Shown piece after piece: positions 16,732 to 24,814 of a stretch of DNA of 35,333 bases. A model generated the notes under the pieces. The model searched no databases, was not told the origin of the DNA, and was given only the letters and a program-made list of their open reading frames with translations. Position 1 is the first letter of the stretch, and every line of letters starts with the position of its first letter. Both the position numbers and the translations under genes were made by a program. The stretch comes from Cycloclasticus sp. (lineage in GTDB: Bacteria > Pseudomonadota > Gammaproteobacteria > Methylococcales > Cycloclasticaceae): contig PADC01000003.1 in the NCBI GenBank assembly GCA_002700385.1, positions 1-35,333 of the forward strand, given 5' to 3'.

Positions 16732-19700
16732 TCAAGCCACCTGGAGCGCCAGAATTTTCCCCATATCAAAGACGGGATTATTGGCTGCAACTCGCCTGAA
16801 GTCATATTCGCCCTGCATATTGACGTGTTGCCAGGTGAGCAACGATCCGCTCTTTATGGCGGTCAGCATCTCGTCATGCTCGTCACTGTCTTTCGTATTG
16901 AATAATTCCTGTGACAGATACAAGGCGTTCCATAAGACGATGGCATTCTGGATCAGCACCTTGCAAGCAGTGGCGATTTGCTGGTCCTCGAGACTGCCAT
17001 CCTGGAATTCCTGATTGTTGTCGAAGAATACCGCTTTCGAAAAGCGGTTGGCGAGTTCAATCTTGTTGAGTTGCTTCTCGATGCGCTGACGCAGTTCCAG
17101 ATTATCGAAGTAGGTCAGTATGAACCGGCTTTTTATCACGCGGCCAAATTCCTTGAGCGCCTTGTATAAAGGATGGTCGTTCGCGTAAGAACTCAGGCGT
17201 TTGAACAGCTGCGAGGCACTGCTGTGCCGCAGCTTGATGGTGGCCATGAAACGCAGGATATCATCCCAGTGGGACAGTATGAGCTTCTTATTGATCGTGT
17301 GACCGGGCAGAATGACATCGCCCCGGCGTTGATGCACGCCCTTACTGGAAAAGCTGGACAGCGTTTGCTTGCCCACTTTCTTGAGTCGCGGCGCAAACGC
17401 CGTATCGATCAGGTGCGTGGCCGCGAAGATACACTCGGTATAGCCGTGGGTATCGGTCGAATGAATATCGCTCTTGATCACCTCGTTTTGCATCAGCCCG
17501 TCGATCACGTAGGCCGCTTCGCGTTCCGATGCGCTGATGACCGTTGAGTGGAACAGGGCATGCCGTTCGTCTATGAACGTATACAGCGTGACCCCCTTGT
17601 CCTTTCCGAAGTACTTGAACGAGTGGTTGGCATGCAGACAATCAACGGCCACATTGACCTTGCGGCCATCGCTACTGGTGTGCAGTTGCCCGGGCTCGTG
17701 CTGGAATGCGTTGGACAGGGGTAATTTGTCCATAACCTGAAGCAATTGCGTGTTGGCTGCCTGGATATTCTTCAGGCTGAAACACCAGTTGACGGTGCTT
17801 TTCAGCGTGCTCTGGTTAATCCCCTGGGAAATTTGCGACAGTTTGTGGATACCGATATTGCAGCCTTTACCCAGGATGCCAGCGAGCACCGTGTCGTCAC
17901 TGGGTTTGAGTTTATGGTGTTTGGGGCTCAAATGCTTAAAGCAGGAAATGAAGTTACAAATTTGACTGATTTCTCGCAATACCTGCAGGACCGATACGAT
18001 CCCGTTATCCACAAGTGTTTGACCCACGAAGCCGTCCTCACTGAAAGCGGTCTCCGGGGTACGTACCTTGGCAGTGCCTTTCTTGTCGAAACGAAGGTAC
18101 TCGTTTTCACCGGATCGGATGCGGTCATTGACGAACCGATATTTGGCATCGAGTGTTTCCTTCAACTCTGCAAGTACAGCAGGGCCGTCTACAAACTTGT
18201 CCAGGCCGGCCATGGACAACAAGTAATCGCGCTCTCTCAACCACTGTTCTAGGGGTATCAAGTAGTCCTGGATGGCACGGTAGCGGTAAGAGTGTCGTAA
18301 ATTCAACTTACCTGCCTTTACCGCCGTAGCCACGGATTTAAATAACAGGATCTTGTACAGCGAGATCCGCAGCGTCTCGCCTTCGGGGAAGAGGGCTTGC
18401 TCTTTGGGGGAAAGAAAGTCTAGCGGAGCGCTCTTACCCAGCAGGCCATCCGTGTCTTGAAAATACTTCACGGCTGCCAGTATGTTGGCGTCTGAAGAGG
18501 GAGTATCGAATACCAATGCTTTCAGAATCGGCGACACCCTGAGTTGCAAGCTCACGGATCTTTTCTCGAGTTCATCGTAGGTTTTTGCCGTGTCCGTTTG
18601 CTGTTCCAAAAAGAGTTCACTTTGTTGCAGTGTTTCTCGTACCTGATCACTCTGTAATGCCTCGTAGTCCGTCAACAGCTGCTCGATCTTCGCTATCCTC
18701 TCGGATGCGGATAAACTCTCAGTGCGCGTGATGGCGGTAATCTCATCAAGCACATGCTGTGCGCTCTTGCGGGCCTTGGTAACGATACGAATTGCTTCTT
18801 TCTGGGCCGCCCGTTGTTGCAGGTCGCTCCGGTCCTCCGCCTTGGTAGCGGCATTGATGGCCGACTGGGTACTCTTGAGCAGGGTATCCATCAGCACGTC
18901 CTGACGGAGGCTATACTGGTGTTTGATAAACGCGAGTAAATGCAGGTATCGTTTCCAGCGATTGGGGAATTGCTTGAGCTGTGCCAGTGTGGCCTTTTTC
19001 ACCCAGGTAGCATAGTACTCGGTAGCCCTTTCCGGGAGATCAAGCAATGTGTACGCCGATTCGAATTGCGCAAAGTAACGGCCGAATGCGAGGCAAGACT
19101 TCACGTTTTTCTTGATCCCCTTGGTCTGCCGAGATTGGCTGATCGTCTTTGCCTCACCCAGCAGGGCAGGTAGTCCATCTGTCGCTTCGAGCATTGCATC
19201 CAGTGCCCCGCAGTCACCGGGTTCAAGGCCATTTTCGAGCTGCTCGAGCCAGGCAGATTCCACAATGTTAAAACTGTCGGTGATGAGGTTAGCGAGTTGA
19301 TGATGTGTCGGGACCTCGATACGCTGTTGCCAGCAAAAGTCGACGGCTGCAGCGAATATGCGTTCCGGTTTGATCTGCTGCTCGGCCTGTAGTTGCACAT
19401 GCCTGGCGATGTACGCTGCGCTGTCGGCGTCGAAGGCTGTCCAGTCCAGGATTTCGCGAATACGGACTTGGTGTTGCGCCATACGCGATGGTGAGTATTG
19501 TGCCAGGTCGACAGGCTCGGTGATATTGAGCTGCTTTTTGAGGTATTTGATATCGCGCTGCCTGAACGTATTTTTTTCAAAAAATCTACCGGAATGTCTG
19601 AAGTAGCCGAGTTGGAGTAGAAACCCAATCTTGTTCGTGTCCGAGCGCAATGCACTGAGTGTGCGCCGGATCTCATCGGTCACGGCAAAGTAGGCAGGGC

Positions 19701-19776
19701 GCTGCTTGTGTGTAAAGACAGGGGGTAAGTCGAATTTACGCTTTTCTGCGACGGATAGGAAATGGAGTTGCGTCAT
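16732..19776 (-). CDS. tnpA: Tn3-family transposase
   Basis: The 1014-residue protein is full length for the family. The N-terminal DUF4158-type half begins FLSVAEKRKFDLPPVF; the catalytic half shows Asp in LHTSSDGRKV (about residue 690), Asp in IHSTDTHGYTE (about 767), and a C-terminal Glu in the NKIELANRFSKAVFF helix (about 905). An LTWQHVNMQGEYDF motif closes the protein, the equivalent of the family's HINFRG signature. It reads from near the toxin-antitoxin genes toward the left end. It is only moderately related to the transposases at 29102 and 32089. No internal break is seen. Confidence 0.93.
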   Translation of the reverse strand: MTQLHFLSVAEKRKFDLPPVFTHKQRPAYFAVTDEIRRTLSALRSDTNKIGFLLQLGYFRHSGRFFEKNTFRQRDIKYLKKQLNITEPVDLAQYSPSRMAQHQVRIREILDWTAFDADSAAYIARHVQLQAEQQIKPERIFAAAVDFCWQQRIEVPTHHQLANLITDSFNIVESAWLEQLENGLEPGDCGALDAMLEATDGLPALLGEAKTISQSRQTKGIKKNVKSCLAFGRYFAQFESAYTLLDLPERATEYYATWVKKATLAQLKQFPNRWKRYLHLLAFIKHQYSLRQDVLMDTLLKSTQSAINAATKAEDRSDLQQRAAQKEAIRIVTKARKSAQHVLDEITAITRTESLSASERIAKIEQLLTDYEALQSDQVRETLQQSELFLEQQTDTAKTYDELEKRSVSLQLRVSPILKALVFDTPSSDANILAAVKYFQDTDGLLGKSAPLDFLSPKEQALFPEGETLRISLYKILLFKSVATAVKAGKLNLRHSYRYRAIQDYLIPLEQWLRERDYLLSMAGLDKFVDGPAVLAELKETLDAKYRFVNDRIRSGENEYLRFDKKGTAKVRTPETAFSEDGFVGQTLVDNGIVSVLQVLREISQICNFISCFKHLSPKHHKLKPSDDTVLAGILGKGCNIGIHKLSQISQGINQSTLKSTVNWCFSLKNIQAANTQLLQVMDKLPLSNAFQHEPGQLHTSSDGRKVNVAVDCLHANHSFKYFGKDKGVTLYTFIDERHALFHSTVISASEREAAYVIDGLMQNEVIKSDIHSTDTHGYTECIFAATHLIDTAFAPRLKKVGKQTLSSFSSKGVHQRRGDVILPGHTINKKLILSHWDDILRFMATIKLRHSSASQLFKRLSSYANDHPLYKALKEFGRVIKSRFILTYFDNLELRQRIEKQLNKIELANRFSKAVFFDNNQEFQDGSLEDQQIATACKVLIQNAIVLWNALYLSQELFNTKDSDEHDEMLTAIKSGSLLTWQHVNMQGEYDFRRVAANNPVFDMGKILALQVA

Positions 19777-19947
19777 TCAGAGATTGCTCCAGTGACAGGA
19801 GTGGTTGGGTTCAGGCAGCAAGCCCGCTATGCAGTGATAATTTTTCTTACAAGCGATATGAGCTTTCAATAAACCCGGTAATGTAGGCCGGATCTGGAGC
19901 CCAATCCATCGAAATCAACCAACGGATGCTTTTTTGCCCACACGGCC

Positions 19948-19978
19948 TTGACTCTTCCCTGCATGTACATACAATGTA
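19948..19978 (+). promoter_or_regulatory. brnTA promoter with overlapping palindromic operator
   Basis: TTGACT at 19948-19953 and TACAAT at 19970-19975, 16 bp apart, form a good sigma-70 promoter. A perfect palindrome TACAT-ACA-ATGTA (19966-19978) overlaps the -10 box and is a plausible site for BrnA autorepression. The expected transcription start lies at or within a few bases of the ATG at 19982. Confidence 0.6.
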
Positions 19979-19981
19979 TTT

Positions 19982-20269
19982 ATGATTATGTTTAGCTGGA
20001 ACCCAGCCAAAGCTCGATCCAATCTCAAGAAACACGGAGTCTCATTCGAGGAGGCCAGATCCGTTTTCTACGACGATTTCGCGATTCAGTTTTATGATGA
20101 AGAATCGCTCGATGAGGATCGATTTCTCCTTCTCGGTATGAGCAACGAGTCACGAATTCTTGTGGTGGTTCACTGTGAACGAGGGGAGAAAGGAGAAGAG
20201 CTTAGAATCATTTCGGCACGAAAAGCCACAACCAGAGAACGTCAGCACTACCAGGGTGATTCACCATGA
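19982..20269 (+). CDS. brnT: BrnT-family ribonuclease toxin
   Basis: The 95-residue protein carries the BrnT signature (FSWNPAKARSNLKKHGVSFE, then VFYDDFA) and ends in the usual RIISARKATTRERQHY segment. Known BrnT proteins are RelE-fold ribonucleases that block translation and are neutralised by BrnA. Two in-frame ATGs (19982 and 19988) are possible; the second removes only MI. It overlaps brnA by four bases, so the pair is cotranslated. As cargo of the surrounding transposon it probably stabilises the element in the host. Confidence 0.9.
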   Translation: MIMFSWNPAKARSNLKKHGVSFEEARSVFYDDFAIQFYDEESLDEDRFLLLGMSNESRILVVVHCERGEKGEELRIISARKATTRERQHYQGDSP

Positions 20270-20484
20270 AGAAAGAATATGATTTCTCAAAGATGAAGTC
20301 TCGAAAGAACCCTTACGCCTCTAAACTTAAAAGGCCGGTGACGATTCGCTTAAGCGAGGATGTCATTGAATACTTCAAGGAAATGGCAGAGGAATCCGGT
20401 GTTCCATATCAAAGCCTAATTAACCTCTATCTTCGAGACTGTGCAAATCAGCACCGAAAAGTGGATATTCAATGGGTTCCTTGA
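20266..20484 (+). CDS. brnA: BrnA-family antitoxin
   Basis: This 72-residue protein overlaps the toxin stop codon (ATGA). It has a C-terminal ribbon-helix-helix of BrnA type (VTIRLSEDVIEYFKEM, then YQSLINLYLRDC). BrnA binds its toxin through the N-terminal part and represses the shared promoter as a complex. The toxin-first gene order is the normal one for BrnTA. Confidence 0.9.
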   Translation: MKKEYDFSKMKSRKNPYASKLKRPVTIRLSEDVIEYFKEMAEESGVPYQSLINLYLRDCANQHRKVDIQWVP

Positions 20485-20521
20485 CACGCCGAGGGCGACG
20501 GATACTCCGCGCGGCTGTTTA

Positions 20522-20552
20522 GGTACACCAGCATTTCTTCCGAGTTGTGACG
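20522..20552. repeat. Relic of a different Tn3-family terminal repeat
   Basis: GGTACACCAGCATTTCTTCC at 20522 and the bases to 20552 closely match the terminal repeat at 28953-28983, with an identical 16-bp core. It lies inside the brnTA transposon, just after brnA, and has no partner within the element. It may mark where brnTA was acquired from another transposon. Confidence 0.5.
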
Positions 20553-20660
20553 TTGAAACTGCTCCGGGCATTTTTTAGGCTCATCAGGCAAAAGCTGACG
20601 GGATGTTGCAGGTCATAAACTCAGAGGTGATTGCGAATATTTTCAACAACTTAACGCGCC

Positions 20661-20697
20661 TGAACGGTAATTTGCACCCGCTTATTTTCTGGAAGCC
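20661..20697. repeat. Right terminal inverted repeat of the brnTA transposon
   Basis: Read inward from 20697 this begins GGCTTCCAGAAAATAAGC like the left end. The aldehyde dehydrogenase remnant begins at the next base. Confidence 0.85.
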
Positions 20698-21279
20698 CTG
20701 GTAGTGGTGGCGGCGGTAGCCGATGAATTTGCCGCCAAATTGGCGGCGAAAGTGCAGACCATGGTTTGCGGGGATCCCAGGGAGGGCACAACCCCACTGG
20801 GTGCCGTGGTGGATATGGGTACTGTTGAAAGGGTCAATAGGCTGATTGATGATGCAGTGGGCAAGGGTGCCGAACTGCTCTGCGGTGGCAAGGCCGAGTC
20901 TGTACTGATGCCTGCAACTTTGCTCGATGGTGTCACCGAGGAGATGCAGCTCTACCGGGATGAAAGTTTTGGCCCGGTTGTATCCATGATCCGGGCAAAA
21001 GACGAGGCCGACGCCATCCGTATCGCCAACGACAGCGAGTATGGCCTGAGCGCGGCGGTATTTACCCGTGATTCCGCCCGGGGCCTGCAGGTGGCTCGCC
21101 AGATACATTCGGGTATCTGCCATGTCAACGGACCGACAGTTGCGGATGAGGCCCAGATGCCTTTCGGTGGCGTGGGGTCTTCCGGCTATGGACGATTTGG
21201 TGGCAAAGCCGGGATCGACAGCTTTACGGAGCTGCGCTGGATCACAGTGGCATCACAGCGCGGGCATTACCCTATTTAG
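20698..21279 (+). pseudogene. Aromatic-aldehyde-type dehydrogenase, C-terminal remnant
   Basis: About 193 codons remain in frame from the transposon edge to the TAG at 21277-21279. They match the C-terminal 40 percent of NAD(P)-dependent aldehyde dehydrogenases: ESFGPVVSMIRAKDEADAIR, then SEYGLSAAVFTRD, and GICHVNGPTVADEAQMPFGG with GYGRFGGKAGIDSFTELRW. The last motifs are typical of the vanillin, salicylaldehyde and benzaldehyde dehydrogenase group. The NAD-binding region and catalytic Cys and Glu are missing, so it cannot be an enzyme. In an alkylphenol pathway this would have oxidised the aromatic aldehyde to the acid. The remnant reads in the same direction as the P450 remnant across the transposon, suggesting one former operon. 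Confidence 0.88.
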
Positions 21280-21288
21280 AGACTCAAG

Positions 21289-21323
21289 GACAAAGGTAGA
21301 AGACTTCTGAAAAAAAAATAGCT
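21289..21323 (+). repeat. 35-bp imperfect direct repeat, copy A (upstream of cupin)
   Basis: GACAAA...GACTTCTGAA...TAGC matches copy B at 22177-22211 at 27 of 35 positions, nearly all differences being transitions. It lies 71 bp before the cupin start codon and 9 bp after the dehydrogenase stop. Confidence 0.6.
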
Positions 21324-21394
21324 CCAGTCGGGATATACACTCTCATCAGTACAAGAAGTTCCTTTCTTAAAAAAATTATCCCGAGGAAATACCC

Positions 21395-22033
21395 ATGAAT
21401 AAAACATTAACGCTACTGACCGCAGCAGTACTGGGTATCAGCTGTCACGCCATTGGCGCGGAAGACCTGACCAGCATGTATGTCCAGGAAGGTGAAGCGG
21501 TGCAATACGACCCAAAGACCAACCCGATGCCATTTGTGCGTCCGCTGGATATGCCCATGTTTCATTTTGGGTTTCCGAGCGCGACATTTATTCCGATGAT
21601 TAAGCCCTCTGATACCGGAGGTCTGTTCAGCGGCGGCATTGAACATATCGAAACTGACTACTATGGGCCTGCGCACATTCACTATAAGCGCACCGAAACG
21701 GTAATGGTAACCGAAGGCACGATACAGATGAGGGTTGGTGACAGGGATATGGTGGTTACTGAAGGGCAGTGGGTGCATGTTCCTGCCGGACAGGTGCATG
21801 GGTACAAATCGACAGGATCACCTGCCAAGTGGATTATTCTGTGGAACTACCTGGAAAAGCCATCCCACAAGGAATTCTCAAAGGAGTGTGATCGCTCAGG
21901 CTGGACTGCGGAGATGAATGCGGATCCCCTGCGGATGACAGACTGGTACAACAAGTGCGTCGAGGACTTCGAGATGCGGGATGATCCACTGCCTTTCGAA
22001 ACAACTCCCTGGAAGCAAACGCTTCCCCGCTAG
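21395..22033 (+). CDS. Exported cupin-domain protein
   Basis: A GAGGAAA site precedes the ATG. The 212-residue protein has a signal peptide (hydrophobic residues 4-18, cleavage near IGA-ED at about 22). The cupin core shows motif 1 in AHIHYKRTETVMVTEG (about residues 93-108, with the two His and Glu metal ligands) and motif 2 in WVHVPAGQVHGY (about 128-139, His ligand), so a single-metal site is likely intact. After the cupin the tail of about 60 residues is rich in Asp, Glu and Trp. It is probably periplasmic. Its upstream repeat is shared with receptor 2, which suggests coregulation. Enzyme or binding role is unknown; many small cupins act on phenolic or sugar ligands. Confidence 0.82.
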   Translation: MNKTLTLLTAAVLGISCHAIGAEDLTSMYVQEGEAVQYDPKTNPMPFVRPLDMPMFHFGFPSATFIPMIKPSDTGGLFSGGIEHIETDYYGPAHIHYKRTETVMVTEGTIQMRVGDRDMVVTEGQWVHVPAGQVHGYKSTGSPAKWIILWNYLEKPSHKEFSKECDRSGWTAEMNADPLRMTDWYNKCVEDFEMRDDPLPFETTPWKQTLPR

Positions 22034-22077
22034 TTGAAGTTAGCCAGGGCTGGATTTCTCCAATCCACCCCTGCCAA

Positions 22078-22106
22078 GCTGGCCGCTTGCTGCCAGCCCA
22101 TTTTTT
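22078..22106 (+). terminator. Intrinsic terminator after cupin gene
   Basis: GCTGGC (22078-22083) pairs with GCCAGC (22092-22097) around an 8-base loop, followed by a run of six T at 22101-22106. It separates the cupin from receptor 2. Confidence 0.6.
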
Positions 22107-22176
22107 AGCCAACCAATACACAGATCTTTTGCCCGACTAATCCAGTGTTCGCAGAGCGTAAAGAAATAGACAAAAA

Positions 22177-22211
22177 GACAAAAGCAAAGGACTTCTGAAG
22201 AAACAGTAGCC
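22177..22211 (+). repeat. 35-bp imperfect direct repeat, copy B (upstream of receptor 2)
   Basis: This copy of the 21289-21323 repeat lies 90 bp before the receptor start codon, after the terminator. Similar placement in front of two genes suggests a regulator-binding site, possibly for the AraC protein encoded at 27387-28382. Confidence 0.6.
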
Positions 22212-22301
22212 CTTACCGGTAGATTTACTTCGCCAACCATACAAAGTAACTGAGCAGCATTGCTGCAAGTTACGTAATGATGACGCTCGGAGGTCAAAAT
22301 A

Positions 22302-24701
22302 ATGTTTAAGAAAACCGCCATCAGTTCGATGACACTCTTGCTACTCTCAAATACGGGAACTGCAGGAGCAGCCGCTTTGGAAGAAATCACTGTTACAGCA
22401 CAGAAACGGGAACAGTCCCTCTCCGACGTACCCATTTCTGTAGCGGCTGTTTCAGGAGAGGAAATTACCCGGAGTGGCTTTAGTCGACTCGACGACCTGT
22501 CTGAGTTCACACCCAACCTGACGATCACAGAGTCGTTTACTGGATCGCAGATTGTCGTTCGGGGTGTCGGCACCTCGCCCGGTAACGCAGGTTTTGAACA
22601 ATCCGTATCTACGTTTATCGATGGCGTGTACTTTGGTCGAGAGCGATCCAGCGTGGCGGCTTTTCTGGATGTCGACCGCGTTGAAGTTCTGCGAGGGCCC
22701 CAGCCAACCTACTTTGGACAAAATGCCATCGCCGGAGCCATCAATATCTCCACACGGCGACCGACCGACGAAGCGGAAGGATACGTGAACCTTTCCTTTG
22801 GCACCGATGATGAATACTCTGCCACTGCTGCCTATGGCGGACCTATTACAGAGAAACTGCTCGCTCGTGTGGCACTCCGTGCCAATGGCATGGACGGCTA
22901 TATCAATGATCCCAACAACGGCGACCTTCCTGAGCGCGAAAGCAAGAGCGGACGAGTAATCTTCACCTATCTTCCCACCGATAATATGGAGATCAGTCTC
23001 AAGTACGAACAGTCTGAATCGGAACAAAGCGGGCATACTCTGCAACCGGACAACTGTAATGCTGACACGGATGGCGATGGTGTGGTTCTCCCCTACGACC
23101 CATTCACCGGGACGGGCGATCCTACCGTGCCCTGTGATTTTGCACTCAAAAACGTACCCGGCTACAGCGTTGGCACAGATAACACCTTGTATAACGGCGG
23201 GCATTTAGCTCCCCCGCCTGGATTCGTTTTGTTTCTCAACCTGGCGGGAACGCCGGTCGTAGATGCATCCCAGCTCGATTTCTTCCAGCAACAGGACCGC
23301 AACCTGGATACATCGAACGCGGCTTTCTCCTTCGAGTATGATTTCGGTAATGTGATTCTGAATTCTATTACCGGTTATGTGGAATACGAGAGCGACTTCT
23401 ACCTCGATTTGGATGAAACGCCGTATGCGCTCGTTCATCCCTACGTGTTTGAGGATTTCGAGCAGACCAGCCAGGAATTACGCCTCACTTCCGCCTATGA
23501 TTCAAGACTCGAGTGGATGGCAGGCGTTTACTACCAGGACCACGAACTCAAATCCCAGAATGAGTTGACCACAGCTCACTGGAGCCCTGGTGCTCCGATT
23601 GCGCCGGGACCAATGGGTGCGATTACCATCGGTCAGCATCACAACGAAGACTCTGAGTGGCTGAGCTTCTTCATGGCTGGCACCTATAGCATTACGGACG
23701 CCCTGCGGCTCGAGTTGGGGCTCCGTTACACTGAGGTCGAGAAAGAAGGTTCTATCCGTGCCATCGATGGCGGATTAACCTGTGGCGGTATGACCTGTTT
23801 TCCCGGCCAGGTGGCGACTGAGCGAGTTGACCCGTCAGCCATCCGAGGGACCGGGTACGACGCAGACTTTGAGGATGATGACGTAAACCCCACACTGGGA
23901 TTGCAGTGGGATTTCAATAACGACGTTATGCTGTATGCTCGCTATGCCGAGGCGTTCAAGGCCGGCGGTTTTAACGCAGGCAACTCGGTTCCCTCTTCGG
24001 AAGATCTCTACGTGTATGATTCCGAACATGCAGAGACTATAGAGCTCGGCGCCAAAATGACCTTGCTGGAGGGTGCCCTGGCACTGAATGTCGCGCTATT
24101 CACCACCGAATACACAGACCTGCAAACCAACGCCTTCGTGCAGGATACCGGAAGTTTCGACGTCACAAATGCGGGTGAAGCGACATCTGAGGGCATCGAG
24201 TTCGATGGTGGATGGGCAGTTACCGATAACTTTACCCTCACGTTCTCCGGTTCAGTGATGAACGCTGAATACGACAGCTACGAGGGCGCCGCGTGTAACG
24301 ATTCAGAACGGGCGAGCGGTGCGTGTGTCAACGGTACAATAGACCGCGCGGGCTACGCCTTGAAGCTGTCGCCGGACTGGTCCCTCAGCGTGGGCGGCGA
24401 CTACACCATCCCGCTCAGTGACAGGTTTGAGCTTAATCTCGCGGCAAGCGTTTATGCCACCGATGACTACGGCAACTCTGAACTCTTTACCACCGATCAG
24501 GACGCCTACCAGAAAGTGAATGCCACCGTGTCGCTCAGGCCCACCAATGGACACTGGGAGGTGTCAGTTTACGCACGCAATATCGGCGATGAGCAGGTTG
24601 TGAATAACACCGGCCCCGGGGCACTGAATGGTTGGGACACAATCGATCAGGAACAGGGACGGGGAGATTCCTACGGCGTTATCCTGAACTACCAGTTCTG
24701 A
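22302..24701 (+). CDS. TonB-dependent outer-membrane receptor, cassette 2
   Basis: GGAGG eight bases before the ATG sets the start. The 799-residue protein has a signal peptide to about residue 24, a TonB box (LEEITVTAQKREQ, 26-38), plug motifs (VVRGVGTSPGNAGFEQS, FIDGVYFGR, VEVLRGPQPTYFGQNAIAGA), and a beta-barrel ending in Phe (LNYQF). Plug and barrel motifs are similar to receptor 1 (same GNAGFEQS and FYTEYTDLQ/FTTEYTDLQ segments), so the two are paralogues with different outer loops. It opens the second cassette and probably imports a related substrate. The gene has its own upstream region with a terminator before it and a shared 35-bp repeat. Confidence 0.93.
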   Translation: MFKKTAISSMTLLLLSNTGTAGAAALEEITVTAQKREQSLSDVPISVAAVSGEEITRSGFSRLDDLSEFTPNLTITESFTGSQIVVRGVGTSPGNAGFEQSVSTFIDGVYFGRERSSVAAFLDVDRVEVLRGPQPTYFGQNAIAGAINISTRRPTDEAEGYVNLSFGTDDEYSATAAYGGPITEKLLARVALRANGMDGYINDPNNGDLPERESKSGRVIFTYLPTDNMEISLKYEQSESEQSGHTLQPDNCNADTDGDGVVLPYDPFTGTGDPTVPCDFALKNVPGYSVGTDNTLYNGGHLAPPPGFVLFLNLAGTPVVDASQLDFFQQQDRNLDTSNAAFSFEYDFGNVILNSITGYVEYESDFYLDLDETPYALVHPYVFEDFEQTSQELRLTSAYDSRLEWMAGVYYQDHELKSQNELTTAHWSPGAPIAPGPMGAITIGQHHNEDSEWLSFFMAGTYSITDALRLELGLRYTEVEKEGSIRAIDGGLTCGGMTCFPGQVATERVDPSAIRGTGYDADFEDDDVNPTLGLQWDFNNDVMLYARYAEAFKAGGFNAGNSVPSSEDLYVYDSEHAETIELGAKMTLLEGALALNVALFTTEYTDLQTNAFVQDTGSFDVTNAGEATSEGIEFDGGWAVTDNFTLTFSGSVMNAEYDSYEGAACNDSERASGACVNGTIDRAGYALKLSPDWSLSVGGDYTIPLSDRFELNLAASVYATDDYGNSELFTTDQDAYQKVNATVSLRPTNGHWEVSVYARNIGDEQVVNNTGPGALNGWDTIDQEQGRGDSYGVILNYQF

Positions 24702-24736
24702 GGCTTGGGCAGATTAGGGCTCGCGCCCTGACTCCG

Positions 24737-24772
24737 CGTCCGAAGTCGTTCATTCGGTGAGCACTTCGGACG
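24737..24772 (+). other. Stable RNA hairpin between receptor 2 and downstream genes
   Basis: Perfect 10-bp arms (CGTCCGAAGT and ACTTCGGACG) enclose a 16-base loop. No T-run follows, so it is unlikely to be a full terminator. It may stabilise the receptor mRNA end or set a lower level of the downstream enzyme genes. Cassette 1 has no counterpart. Confidence 0.5.
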
Positions 24773-24814
24773 GGCACTTGACTCCCCTGGAGATTGACAA
24801 GAGACCATAGCGCG

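Larger units (their letters stand above)
16638..20697. mobile_element. Tn3-family transposon carrying brnT-brnA
   Basis: Inverted repeats of 37 bp with two mismatches bound 4,060 bp (16638-16674 and 20661-20697); weaker matching extends the left one to about 16695. Contents are a 1014-residue transposase and a toxin-antitoxin pair. No resolvase gene or clear res site is present. The flanks do not show a 5-bp duplication (TGATC on the left, CTGGT on the right), and different truncated genes abut each end, so DNA next to the insertion has been lost. The termini begin GGCTTCC instead of the usual GGGG of the family. Confidence 0.85.
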
